Shown piece by piece: positions 41,743-49,795 of a stretch of DNA of 64,000 bases. The notes beneath the pieces are model-generated. The model worked only from the letters and a program-made list of their open reading frames with translations. It had not been told where the DNA came from and did not search any database. Every line of letters starts with the position of its first letter. Position 1 is the first letter of the stretch. This stretch comes from Catelliglobosispora koreensis DSM 44566 (GTDB lineage: Bacteria; Actinomycetota; Actinomycetes; Mycobacteriales; Micromonosporaceae), in the NCBI RefSeq assembly GCF_000379685.1, contig NZ_KB903289.1, positions 283,543-347,542 on the forward strand. Reading direction: 5' to 3'. The translations under genes and the position numbers were made by a program.

Positions 41743-42141
41743 CTAGCCGGTGTAGAGGCAGAAGGGGTGGCCTGCGGGGTCAAGGAGCACGCGGACGTTT
41801 TCTTGCGGTTGATACTCGGCGAGGGTGGCGCCGAGGGCGATGGCGCGGGCGGTTTCGGCGGCGAGATCGGTGACTTCGAAGTCCAGGTGCAGCTGCATTT
41901 GCTGCTGCCCGGGCTGCGCCGGCCACGACGGGCGCACGTAACCGGGATTGCGCTGGACGCTGAGGTAGGCGATACCCTCGCCGGCGTCGAGGGACGCGTC
42001 GCTCTCGTCTATCTTGTGGATCTTCCAACCGCGCAGTTCAGCGTAGAAATGGGCGAGCTGTGCGACATCAGCGCAGTCGAGCACGACGCCCCACCAGTCG
42101 TTACGCTTCCACCGGTCGTTTTCTGCGGCAGGCTCGTTCAT
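41743..42141 (-). CDS. VOC-family (glyoxalase/bleomycin-resistance-like) protein
   Basis: A 132-residue protein from ATG at 42141, with a vicinal-oxygen-chelate fold: DWWGVVLDCADVAQLAHFYAELRGWKI, then QLHLDFEVTDLAAETARAIALGA, and NVRVLLDPAGHPFCLY. The metal ligand pattern (His/Glu) is only partly visible, so catalysis is uncertain. Relatives act in small-molecule resistance or metabolism. It starts 10 bp after the Gfo/Idh stop in the same transcript direction, so the two may be co-transcribed. Confidence 0.9.
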   Translation of the reverse strand: MNEPAAENDRWKRNDWWGVVLDCADVAQLAHFYAELRGWKIHKIDESDASLDAGEGIAYLSVQRNPGYVRPSWPAQPGQQQMQLHLDFEVTDLAAETARAIALGATLAEYQPQENVRVLLDPAGHPFCLYTG

Positions 42142-42151
42142 GGACAAGATG

Positions 42152-43129
42152 TTAGCCCCGCACCGGAAGACCAGCGGCCAGGTAGGCGGCGTCAATCAGT
42201 TCCATCGTGGCGATCGAGTCCGAGGGCGGGGTCAGGTTGGTGTCCTCGCCACGGACAGCGTCGGCGAAGGCCTGCAGCTGATAGGTGTAAGTCGGCGTCT
42301 TGCTGAACCGTTCCCGCCGCGTCGCGCCGCCGGTGCGGACAGTGAAGTGGTGGAAGTATTGTGGCGCAACGAAATTCACCACCCGCACCGAGCCGAGCGT
42401 GCCCGTGACGTGTGCGGTCAGTTTGAGCAGCGCCGACGACCACATCGAGGTGGTCACGTGACCGGTGGCTCCGCCCGGAAATGACAGCGAGATTTGCATC
42501 GCCCGGTCGACACGAGGGTCGCGGCGCAGGGTTTTCGCCGACGCTGACACGACAGTTGGGGTGCCGGGGCCAGCCAAACGCAAGCAGCGCAAGGCATAAC
42601 AGCCAGCGTCCATGAGGGCGCCGCCCGCGAGACCGAAGTTGTAACGGATGTCGCCGAAGCGCGGCAGCGGAAAGCACATCGCCGTTTTGACCTGTGTCAC
42701 GGTGCCGATCTCTCCACTGTGGACGATCTCAGCCAGGCGGCCGGCGAGCGGGTGATAGCGGTAGTGAAACGCCTCCATGACGGTCAGTGAACCGGCGGCG
42801 GCCGCCACAGAACGGGCCTCGGACGCGTTGGCCGTGAACGGCTTCTCGCCCAGCACGTGCTTTCCGGCCTGCAATGCGGCGATCGTCCACGACGCGTGCA
42901 GGCCGTTGGGCAACGGGTTGTAGATGGCGTCGATGGAAGGGTCCGCGATCAGGGCGGCATAGCTGTCGTGCACGACGGGGATGCCATGCCGGCGGGTGAA
43001 AGCCGATGCCCGGGAGCGATCGCGTGCCGCGACGGCCGTCACGGTCACCCCGTCAACGGCGGCCGCGGGTTTGATCAGCGCGGTGGGAGTAATGCGGGCA
43101 GCGCCGAGCACGCCGATGCGAAGGGTCAC
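42152..43129 (-). CDS. Gfo/Idh/MocA-family oxidoreductase
   Basis: A 325-residue NAD(P)-dependent enzyme from GTG at 43129. The Rossmann motif is LRIGVLGAARITPTALI; the family EKP motif is GEKPFTANA; the C-terminal catalytic domain includes MEAFHYRYHPLAGRLAEIV. The family oxidises sugars, inositols or related polyols; the substrate is unknown. It sits 16 bp downstream of the MerR gene, with the VOC gene following 10 bp later, giving a likely three-gene operon headed by the MerR gene. Confidence 0.93.
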   Translation of the reverse strand: MTLRIGVLGAARITPTALIKPAAAVDGVTVTAVAARDRSRASAFTRRHGIPVVHDSYAALIADPSIDAIYNPLPNGLHASWTIAALQAGKHVLGEKPFTANASEARSVAAAAGSLTVMEAFHYRYHPLAGRLAEIVHSGEIGTVTQVKTAMCFPLPRFGDIRYNFGLAGGALMDAGCYALRCLRLAGPGTPTVVSASAKTLRRDPRVDRAMQISLSFPGGATGHVTTSMWSSALLKLTAHVTGTLGSVRVVNFVAPQYFHHFTVRTGGATRRERFSKTPTYTYQLQAFADAVRGEDTNLTPPSDSIATMELIDAAYLAAGLPVRG

Positions 43130-43145
43130 CCGCGAAAGATAGCCC

Positions 43146-43961
43146 CTACCGCAACGGCTCCTGCAACTCCGTGACCCACGTGGACTTATCGTCGCCCACT
43201 TGCAGGTAGAGCTCACGGTTGTAGCCAGCCGACTTGTAGCCACTGGCGTCGATCCAGAGGGCGAGCTCCTGGATCGTTGACATCACGTTGTCCATCGCTC
43301 CACGGTGGACGATCGTGGCGGCCCGTTCGATCGCGGGCAGGTCGACGACCTTGAAGTCATAGTCGCCATCTGCCGGGATGTTCACCGGGAAACACGCGTG
43401 CACGATGATGCCGTCGCTGTTTGGGGCGTCTTCGTAATATGCGATCGCTGGGCCGGCGACCTGAATGTCGCGCCGATCGAGGCGTACCCACAAATCGTCA
43501 TATAGCGGGCTGATGGCCGGCCCCACCGATTCCGGCTCGAAGCTGGCCGCCGGGGCGGAAAGTTCGGCGACCCGCACCGCCGGGATCGTCTTCACCTGGA
43601 TGTCCTGCTGCGGCATGATGCCTTCCTTCTCGATGATCAGGAGCCTCGCCTCAACCTGTCCCAGCCGGGCCGTGTCCTGCGCTATCTGCGTATGCAGGTC
43701 GGCCAGGCGCAACCGCAGCATGCCGCGCAGTTCCTCCACGCTGATCTTGTCGTGAAGGATGCTCTGAACCTGTTGTAACGTGAAGCCCAGATCTTTAAGC
43801 GCCACAATGCGGTTCAGCAGTGCCAGCTGAGCAGCGTCATATGACCGGTAACCGGTCGCCTCATCGACATAGGCCGGAGGCAGCAAGCCGATCGCGTCAT
43901 AGTGCCGCAGCATGCGGACCGAGACGCGGCCGTGCCGGGCGAAATCTCCAATACTGAACAT
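43146..43961 (-). CDS. MerR-family regulator with GyrI-like ligand-binding domain
   Basis: A 271-residue regulator. The winged helix is FSIGDFARHGRVSVRMLRHYDAIGLLPP, followed by a coiled linker (to about 120) and a GyrI/BmrR-like domain (VRVAELSAPAA ... ALWIDASGYKSAGYNRELYL). Such regulators bind hydrophobic drugs and activate promoters with 19-bp spacers. A matching palindrome with TTGACC and TACACC lies directly upstream. The MFS gene on the other strand is the obvious target. Confidence 0.94.
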   Translation of the reverse strand: MFSIGDFARHGRVSVRMLRHYDAIGLLPPAYVDEATGYRSYDAAQLALLNRIVALKDLGFTLQQVQSILHDKISVEELRGMLRLRLADLHTQIAQDTARLGQVEARLLIIEKEGIMPQQDIQVKTIPAVRVAELSAPAASFEPESVGPAISPLYDDLWVRLDRRDIQVAGPAIAYYEDAPNSDGIIVHACFPVNIPADGDYDFKVVDLPAIERAATIVHRGAMDNVMSTIQELALWIDASGYKSAGYNRELYLQVGDDKSTWVTELQEPLR

Positions 43962-43971
43962 GATGCCTCCA

Positions 43972-44002
43972 GGTGTAGCCCCTCACACTGTGTCAGGGTC
44001 AA
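43972..44002 (-). promoter_or_regulatory. MerR-type promoter/operator between the regulator and MFS genes
   Basis: On the minus strand: TTGACC (44002-43997), exactly 19 nt, TACACC (43977-43972), with the palindrome CCTCACAC-T-GTGTCAGG (43981-43997) in the spacer (7 of 8 arm bases pair). A 19-bp spacer is the hallmark of MerR-controlled promoters. The -10 lies only 11 bp before the ATG and next to the ribosome site, so the start must be close. Confidence 0.6.
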
Positions 44003-44034
44003 CCCGCGGGCACGAACCGAATCGGGGAAGCTCC

Positions 44035-45246
44035 TTGGGCTACGGAAGGCCGTTTCTTACTTTTCTTGCGGTACAGACACTTTCCGCCACCGGCAGCTCG
44101 TTCTCCCTGATCGCTATTCCCCTGCTCGTGTTGCACACGACGGGTTCCGTGCTGCAGATGGGCCTCATCACCGGTCTCGGCGGGGCGGCCTCGCTCATCA
44201 TGGGTGTCTTCGCCGGGTTCATCGCCGACCGGGTCAACCGCCGTGCCCTGCTCATCGGCAGCGACGTGGCCCGCTTCGTCTTGCACGCCAGCATTCCGGT
44301 GGCCTGGCTGTTCGCTCCGCAGCTGTGGCTGCTGTACCTGGCCGTCCCGCTTTCGGCCGCGTGCGGCATGCTCGCCCGCGTCACGCAGGTGACCGTCGTG
44401 CCGGGGCTCGTGCCCAAGGATCAGATCATCAAGGCAAACGGCCATCTATTCGCTTCGACGGCGACCGCTTACCTGGCCGGGCCCGCGCTGGCCGGTCTCG
44501 TGTCTGGCTCCCTCGGCCCACAGACCGCTATCGCCGTGGATGCCGCCAGCTTCGCGTTATCCGCTGCCGGGCTCGCGTTCATCAAGCTGCCCCGCCTGCA
44601 ACGGGAACCCAGCACCGAAAGCAAGACGGCGCAGTTCCTCGCCGGCGCGAAATTCCTTTGGCACCAACCCGTCCTGCGTTCGCTGACGATTTTGCTCGCG
44701 GTGTTCACGTCGATCACGATGGGACTGACCGACGTCTTCATCTTCCGGCTCAAACACGACCTGGCTCAGCCGGATCGCGTCATCGGATTCGTCATGGCGG
44801 CAAGCTTCGCTGGTACCCTCGTGGCATCTTTGGGAGTGGCGCGGATCAGGCACCGCTTCGCGTTCGGCACCACCTGGATAGGCGCGTGTGTCCTTTGTGG
44901 ACTCTCGGTCCTCGGCATGGCCTGGTCCACGAGCGCCGCCATGATCGGGCTCATGGCCGCTGGCATGGCGCTCGCGACGGGGATAGCTGGCATCTCCTCG
45001 ATGTCGCTACGGCAGGAAATCACGCCCAGCGATCTGCTCGGCCGGGTCACGTCTGCGTTCTGGACCCTGCACGGTGCCCTCAATCCCCTCGGCATCGCGC
45101 TTCTCGCCGCGGCAGCGGGCAAATATGGCACGACAGCAACACTTTTCGTTTCCGGCGCGGCCTGTGTGCTGATCGCGCTTTCGGCTCTGCTCACACCCGT
45201 CTATTCTCACCAGCGAGAACCCCAAAAAGCATTGGCGGAAACATGA
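44035..45246 (+). CDS. MFS multidrug-type transporter
   Basis: About 403 residues from a TTG at 44035 (LGYGRPFLTFLAVQT), chosen because a GTG at 43990 falls inside the MerR operator and earlier starts lie inside the divergent gene; GGGGAAG precedes the TTG. It has about 12 helices with the MFS loop motif GFIADRVNRRALL and the later VSGSLGPQTAIAVDA. It is divergent from a MerR/GyrI regulator, and such pairs are typical for drug-induced efflux. It is coupled by ATGA to a small unknown gene. Confidence 0.9.
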   Translation: MGYGRPFLTFLAVQTLSATGSSFSLIAIPLLVLHTTGSVLQMGLITGLGGAASLIMGVFAGFIADRVNRRALLIGSDVARFVLHASIPVAWLFAPQLWLLYLAVPLSAACGMLARVTQVTVVPGLVPKDQIIKANGHLFASTATAYLAGPALAGLVSGSLGPQTAIAVDAASFALSAAGLAFIKLPRLQREPSTESKTAQFLAGAKFLWHQPVLRSLTILLAVFTSITMGLTDVFIFRLKHDLAQPDRVIGFVMAASFAGTLVASLGVARIRHRFAFGTTWIGACVLCGLSVLGMAWSTSAAMIGLMAAGMALATGIAGISSMSLRQEITPSDLLGRVTSAFWTLHGALNPLGIALLAAAAGKYGTTATLFVSGAACVLIALSALLTPVYSHQREPQKALAET

Positions 45247-45674
45247 TTACGCTCGCCCTGGCGCAAGAGAAACTGGCGGAGCTAGAGCCTGCCATCCGTG
45301 CCGACTTCACCAAGGTCCTGCAAGCGGTGGTGGACAAGGCCAATCGCGACTTCACGCTGCCGGCGCACATCTTCCTGCACCGCATCGCGCTCGATGGCGA
45401 CACCGTCCACATTACTTACGACGACTTGTCCGGCGCTGGGCCGCTCTATTTCGACGAGGGTCGCTGGACCGGTCCCCTCCTCGCCCACTGGCGCAAGCAG
45501 GATCAGCAGAAATATGCCAAACACCGCACGACGGGGCTTTACAAAGGCACCACCGTCGAACCCGAGCTCAAAGCCTTCCGTTATGACACTGTGCCGTCGG
45601 AGCACCTCGTGGTCACCCTGATGCACACCGGTCTGCCTCCGGCTGGGAGCGTCAAGACGTTCTGGCTGTCCTGA
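45243..45674 (+). CDS. Small protein of unknown function
   Basis: A 143-residue protein from the ATG overlapping the MFS stop. There is no signal peptide. The N-terminus is a long charged helix (LALAQEKLAELEPAIRADFTK), followed by a mixed beta region with DGDTVHITYDDLSGAGPLYFD and GLYKGTTVEPELKAFRYDT. I do not recognise the family. The coupling to the transporter is the only functional hint. Confidence 0.7.
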   Translation: MITLALAQEKLAELEPAIRADFTKVLQAVVDKANRDFTLPAHIFLHRIALDGDTVHITYDDLSGAGPLYFDEGRWTGPLLAHWRKQDQQKYAKHRTTGLYKGTTVEPELKAFRYDTVPSEHLVVTLMHTGLPPAGSVKTFWLS

Positions 45675-45690
45675 CACTCCCGAAGGCGAG

Positions 45691-48600
45691 CTAGATGCGG
45701 ATGACGTCGGAGTAGATCAGCCTGCCGCCGCCGCTGTTGCGTTCGTGCTCCACGATGACGAGCCGGTGTGGCCGCAGGAGCCGGGAGATGCCCAGATTCA
45801 GCGTGCCTGTCCACGTCGTGAAGCCATCAGGTGACACCGTCGCCGTGAGCTCGGTTCCCGTTGCGGGAGCGGAGATCTGCCAGTCGAGGTCGCGCGGGTT
45901 GAGGCCAAACGCCGTCTGCACGATCACGGAAACCCGGTTGGGGCTGGTGTTCGCGGCATCGGTGCCGGTGCCGGACTGTCCGGCCACGGTTACCTTGACG
46001 CGTGTCAGGTCAAGCATGTCCATCGCGACCGTCGCGGTCCGGTCGGGGGCGAGTTGTGCCCACTCGACGTTGGCGATCGGTGACAGGTGCATCTTCGCGA
46101 TGGAGTTCGGCTGGAACCGGGCCAGCATCAGGCTGACGAAGGGCTGATAGACCTTTTGCGGTGGCAGCACGAGGTCGCACGCCCACCGCCGCCGTTGCGC
46201 GTCCCAGACGACGTCGTGAGCGGCGACCGAGACCAGTGAGGTGTCCAGTTCGGCGGGCACGATGTCTTTGTGCGCCGTGCCAAGCGTGAACTCTGTCGCC
46301 ACTGGGAACCGTTGCGCCGCATTCGTTTTCACGGTCGGGTCGGCGCCGGCCTGGGTCAGCAGTGCCAGCAGCCGCGGATCCGATGGCGTGCCGCCGTTGC
46401 TGAGCACGACGGCCAGCTGCTCGCCGACGCCGGAGGAATACCAGCCGCGCTCGAGGAACACCCGCAGCCCGCCGCCGCTTCGGGTCTTGGACTTCGTCCG
46501 GCCGAGGTTGCTGCTGGACTCCTTCCATCCAAACGTCGGTACGATCCAGGAAACCTTGGGCGGCAAGGGCCTTGCCGTGCTGGGCAGGTCGCGCGTGATT
46601 GCCGCGGCCGAGACGCGGCTCACCGGCAGCGCGACGATAGCGACGTTAACCGTTGCCCCGTCGGGGATCTCACTCAACGGTGTCCGTGCGATCTTGCCAC
46701 CGGTCACCGTGTAGTCCTGGTCGCGGCGGAACGTCTTCGTGTCATCGAGAGACTTCACGACATCGCTTCCGGTCGCGATGCCCGACTTGGCCACCTCCAC
46801 CGCGGCCGTGCCCGTGAGCTTAATCTTGCCCCGCTGCACGAAATATTCCATGTAGCGCGTCGTGCCTTCGATCGTGTAATCCACCTTGTGCCGCTTGGTA
46901 TCGCCGAACGCGTGCTTGGCTGGGAAATCCATAGTGGGCGCGGTGCCGTAGTCGACCGGCAGGACCAGTGGTGTGGCCTTCGCCGTGACCGTGGACGGAC
47001 CGTCCTGGGACAGGTCATCAACCGGATCGGTCCACTTGGCGTGCAGGCTAAGCAGACCAGTGCTCTGCTGATGCAAGCTCGTCTTAACGGTCAGTTCCTG
47101 TTCCGTGGAGCCTTCGGGGCGCGCCTTCGGCTCTACGGCGGTCAGGGCCGGGGCCGTCACCGGTACGCGGACGGCGTTCACGAGCGTCAGCGTGCGGTAC
47201 GGCGTGATCTGCCACGCCTGTCCCTTGAGAATGTCAGCCGATGCGGCGTTCAGTTCCGCTTGGGTCGCTCCGCTCTCGGCCAGCCACGCGAGCTGACCGA
47301 GCAGCGCGAGGTCAGCGTCGTTGAGATAACTGCTCAAGCGCACAGTGCGCATCTCGCCTGACGGCATGTAGATCGTGAGCATGCGGGTGCCACTGGCCCA
47401 TTGCGGCGGCTGGTTGCCCGACTGCAGCCGGATTCGCAGCGACTTGCCGTCAGGCCACGTCTCGAAGCCGAATTTCAATAGGCCCGTCGGCAGCCCAGAA
47501 AGAGCGGCACCGCGCGAGAGCGGATCGGGCAGCCACGTGACGGGCACGGAGTTGGCCGAGACGTAACGCTGGTTCGGCCGGCCCGGGTCGAGCTGGCCCA
47601 TCGTTTCCACGCCAGCCGCGTCACGCGTCGCGATCATCTGGTACTTGGCCGGATCGGGTGTCCCGTTAGGACGGTCGAACTTGCCGTGCTCCTCGCACAG
47701 CAGCACGGGCACCTTCGGCGGCACGATGTGGCGCATGGGCTGCGCGTTGGGAATCGGCGACAAGTCGCTGCCTTGCGAACCACCGGCCCACGGTTCTGGG
47801 CGGTGTACCAGCGTTTCGATCGATTCGCCTTCTGTCATCGGCGCGGCGGCCACGACGATGGGCGACACGACCGGCTCGAACCGGCGGTATTTCACCAGCG
47901 GTGTCGCGCGGCTGAAATCGGTGGACGTGGGCACGAGTGGGTCGGCCCGGCCCACGAGATCCATGCGGCGCAGCTGGAACCGGTACCCCACCCCAAACCT
48001 CAGTGTGGGAAGCGATCCCGGCACGGGTTCGAACGTTGGCTCGAACCCTGGCAGCGCTGGGTCGCCGGGATCCGGCTCGATCGCGTCATCTTCGGGCACG
48101 GGCTTGCCCGGCCGGGGCGCGACAAGGCTCCATCCTGTCCAGCGCACGAGCGACTGGTGCAGGAACATCGTCGAGAAACTGTTGGCGTCCTCTTTCGCCG
48201 TCGCGCCAAGGGAAATGGAACCTTCGTCGTCGAGTGTGAAGGTCGCACCACCCGGCAGCTTGTAGGTCCCGCGCCGCGCGCACACCGTGTGCCACCGGCT
48301 CGTGCGGTCGTCCCACACATCCAGAACTTGCCCCATATAGCCCTGCTGCGGGTTCGCCAGGGTCTTGGGCCCGATGGCACGGTGGAACGGCTGCCCGTCC
48401 ACCAGTTGCTGGCGTAGCTCCGACGCCCGGTCCCCTTGCGCGAGCGCGAGCCCCGCGTTGCGCATCGGCGGAAGGGCGAGCTGCTTTGGTTTGTTCATGG
48501 GCGGCAGCAAGCCCGCGTCGCTAGCCTCTTCATTGGCCTGCTCCGCGTTGACGACCTGCCGCGCGAGGTCTAGCAAGCGAGCGGCCGCGCTGTCACTGTC

Positions 48601-48903
48601 CACTTCGGACACTGTGATTTTCGCGGTGGCCAAGTCGATCCGGCTGTCTGGCGTGAGCGCGAACTGCGTCGCCGACAGGTAGGCCGGCGTCGTCATCGGA
48701 GCGGGGAAAAGGCGGTCCCCCTCGATCTTCTTTGTCCACGTAGGAGTCGCCGTTATCTTGGCCTCCCCTGCCGTGGCCGGATTGATCTGCGACCCGGCCA
48801 GGTCTATTTCCAGCACCCGGATTACCCCGAAGCGGCGCAGCACCGCTGGATAGTCCGCCATCGCCGCGAGGGCGCGCTGCACATCAAATTTTGGCTTGTC
48901 CAT
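45691..48903 (-). CDS. Very large protein of unknown function (1070 residues), third gene of the giant-protein operon
   Basis: No signal peptide is apparent. The N-terminus reads MDKPKFDVQRALAAMADYPAV and LRRFGVIRVLEIDL. The middle has a beta-rich region (YRFQLRRMDLVGRADPLVPTS, VTWLPDPLSRGAAL). The C-terminal 250 residues contain VLPPQKVYQPFVSLMLARF, MHLSPIANVEWAQLAPDR and AFGLNPRDLDWQIS. I recall similar strings in uncharacterised large proteins of myxobacteria and cyanobacteria, but that is memory, not a search. It starts 2 bp after the 292-residue gene, so the two are co-translated. Function is unknown. Confidence 0.75.
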   Translation of the reverse strand: MDKPKFDVQRALAAMADYPAVLRRFGVIRVLEIDLAGSQINPATAGEAKITATPTWTKKIEGDRLFPAPMTTPAYLSATQFALTPDSRIDLATAKITVSEVDSDSAAARLLDLARQVVNAEQANEEASDAGLLPPMNKPKQLALPPMRNAGLALAQGDRASELRQQLVDGQPFHRAIGPKTLANPQQGYMGQVLDVWDDRTSRWHTVCARRGTYKLPGGATFTLDDEGSISLGATAKEDANSFSTMFLHQSLVRWTGWSLVAPRPGKPVPEDDAIEPDPGDPALPGFEPTFEPVPGSLPTLRFGVGYRFQLRRMDLVGRADPLVPTSTDFSRATPLVKYRRFEPVVSPIVVAAAPMTEGESIETLVHRPEPWAGGSQGSDLSPIPNAQPMRHIVPPKVPVLLCEEHGKFDRPNGTPDPAKYQMIATRDAAGVETMGQLDPGRPNQRYVSANSVPVTWLPDPLSRGAALSGLPTGLLKFGFETWPDGKSLRIRLQSGNQPPQWASGTRMLTIYMPSGEMRTVRLSSYLNDADLALLGQLAWLAESGATQAELNAASADILKGQAWQITPYRTLTLVNAVRVPVTAPALTAVEPKARPEGSTEQELTVKTSLHQQSTGLLSLHAKWTDPVDDLSQDGPSTVTAKATPLVLPVDYGTAPTMDFPAKHAFGDTKRHKVDYTIEGTTRYMEYFVQRGKIKLTGTAAVEVAKSGIATGSDVVKSLDDTKTFRRDQDYTVTGGKIARTPLSEIPDGATVNVAIVALPVSRVSAAAITRDLPSTARPLPPKVSWIVPTFGWKESSSNLGRTKSKTRSGGGLRVFLERGWYSSGVGEQLAVVLSNGGTPSDPRLLALLTQAGADPTVKTNAAQRFPVATEFTLGTAHKDIVPAELDTSLVSVAAHDVVWDAQRRRWACDLVLPPQKVYQPFVSLMLARFQPNSIAKMHLSPIANVEWAQLAPDRTATVAMDMLDLTRVKVTVAGQSGTGTDAANTSPNRVSVIVQTAFGLNPRDLDWQISAPATGTELTATVSPDGFTTWTGTLNLGISRLLRPHRLVIVEHERNSGGGRLIYSDVIRI

Positions 48904-48905
48904 GG

Positions 48906-49784
48906 CTACTTCGGATCCGTGTCTGGGGTGTAGGTGAAGGTGACGCCGTTGCTGATCAGGTCGCCCAGGCGGACGAAAACGTTGACCTTGCCGGTCGTGT
49001 GCGCCGGTGTCTTGCAGCTGATTTCGTCTTCGCCGGCGCTGATGGAGATATTGGTGGCTTCCAGCCCATCAAAGAGCGGAATGCTGCCGAAGCCGAAGTT
49101 GCTGCCGAAGATGGTGACGGTCTCGGCGCCATCGCTCTCACCTGAAGTTGGCGAAATGGAGTCGATGTGCGGGACCGGCGATGACGATTCCGAGCAGGCC
49201 CTACTGCCGTGAAATCCGCTGGCAAGCCCAAAGGCGTCCGCGATGCCGCGTTCCGAGTCTGACACGGGGCCGCCGAGCTGAGTGCAGACGACCTCATCGG
49301 TGAACCCTTGATTCGCCGCCTGTTTCAGCTCCTGGAAACTGTCAAACGCCTCTAGGGCTTCCAGAGACGGAAACTCCGTCCGGTGTCCTTTGAGGACCTT
49401 CGCGTGCAGATCCTTCGCCGTGTCAATGACTTTCTTCACCGGGTACGAGAAGATCGGCGCCTTGGATTTGTCATCCGGCTGATACGGAATCACTTTGCTG
49501 GTCCCGGGAAACATCTGCTGCCACGTCGCGAAGTCATACGCGGCGTCTTTGATCTCGGTCGCGTCGAAGACAACCGTCTTGCCCCCGTGCTGAACCTGAA
49601 CCTTCCACGTAGGACTGATGCTCGGCCAGTCCCGGGCATCGGGCCAGTTGTTCAGATCCGCCTCGGCTGACGCCAGGTCATCGCTGGATAGCCGGGGACT
49701 GACCAGCACCGCGATGCGCAGTTTGGTGCCGTCCTTGCCTGCCGGAAGCGGCGTGAACAAGAATGTCTCAGTATAGATTGCCAT
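48906..49784 (-). CDS. IPT/TIG-domain protein, second gene of the giant-protein operon
   Basis: A 292-residue protein with GAGGAGAATTCG before the ATG. The C-terminal third is one IPT/TIG immunoglobulin-like domain: VPHIDSISPTSGESDGAETVTIFGSNFGFGSIPLFDG ends in NVFVRLGDLISNGVTFTYT (quoted in parts). The N-terminal 190 residues read AIYTETFLFTPLPAGKDGTKLRIAVLVSPRLSSDDLA and are not recognised. There is no signal peptide. TIG domains usually serve as surface adhesion or scaffold modules. The flanking genes encode proteins of more than 1000 residues, and all three are spaced by 2-11 bp. Confidence 0.8.
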   Translation of the reverse strand: MAIYTETFLFTPLPAGKDGTKLRIAVLVSPRLSSDDLASAEADLNNWPDARDWPSISPTWKVQVQHGGKTVVFDATEIKDAAYDFATWQQMFPGTSKVIPYQPDDKSKAPIFSYPVKKVIDTAKDLHAKVLKGHRTEFPSLEALEAFDSFQELKQAANQGFTDEVVCTQLGGPVSDSERGIADAFGLASGFHGSRACSESSSPVPHIDSISPTSGESDGAETVTIFGSNFGFGSIPLFDGLEATNISISAGEDEISCKTPAHTTGKVNVFVRLGDLISNGVTFTYTPDTDPK

Positions 49785-49795
49785 CGAATTCTCCT

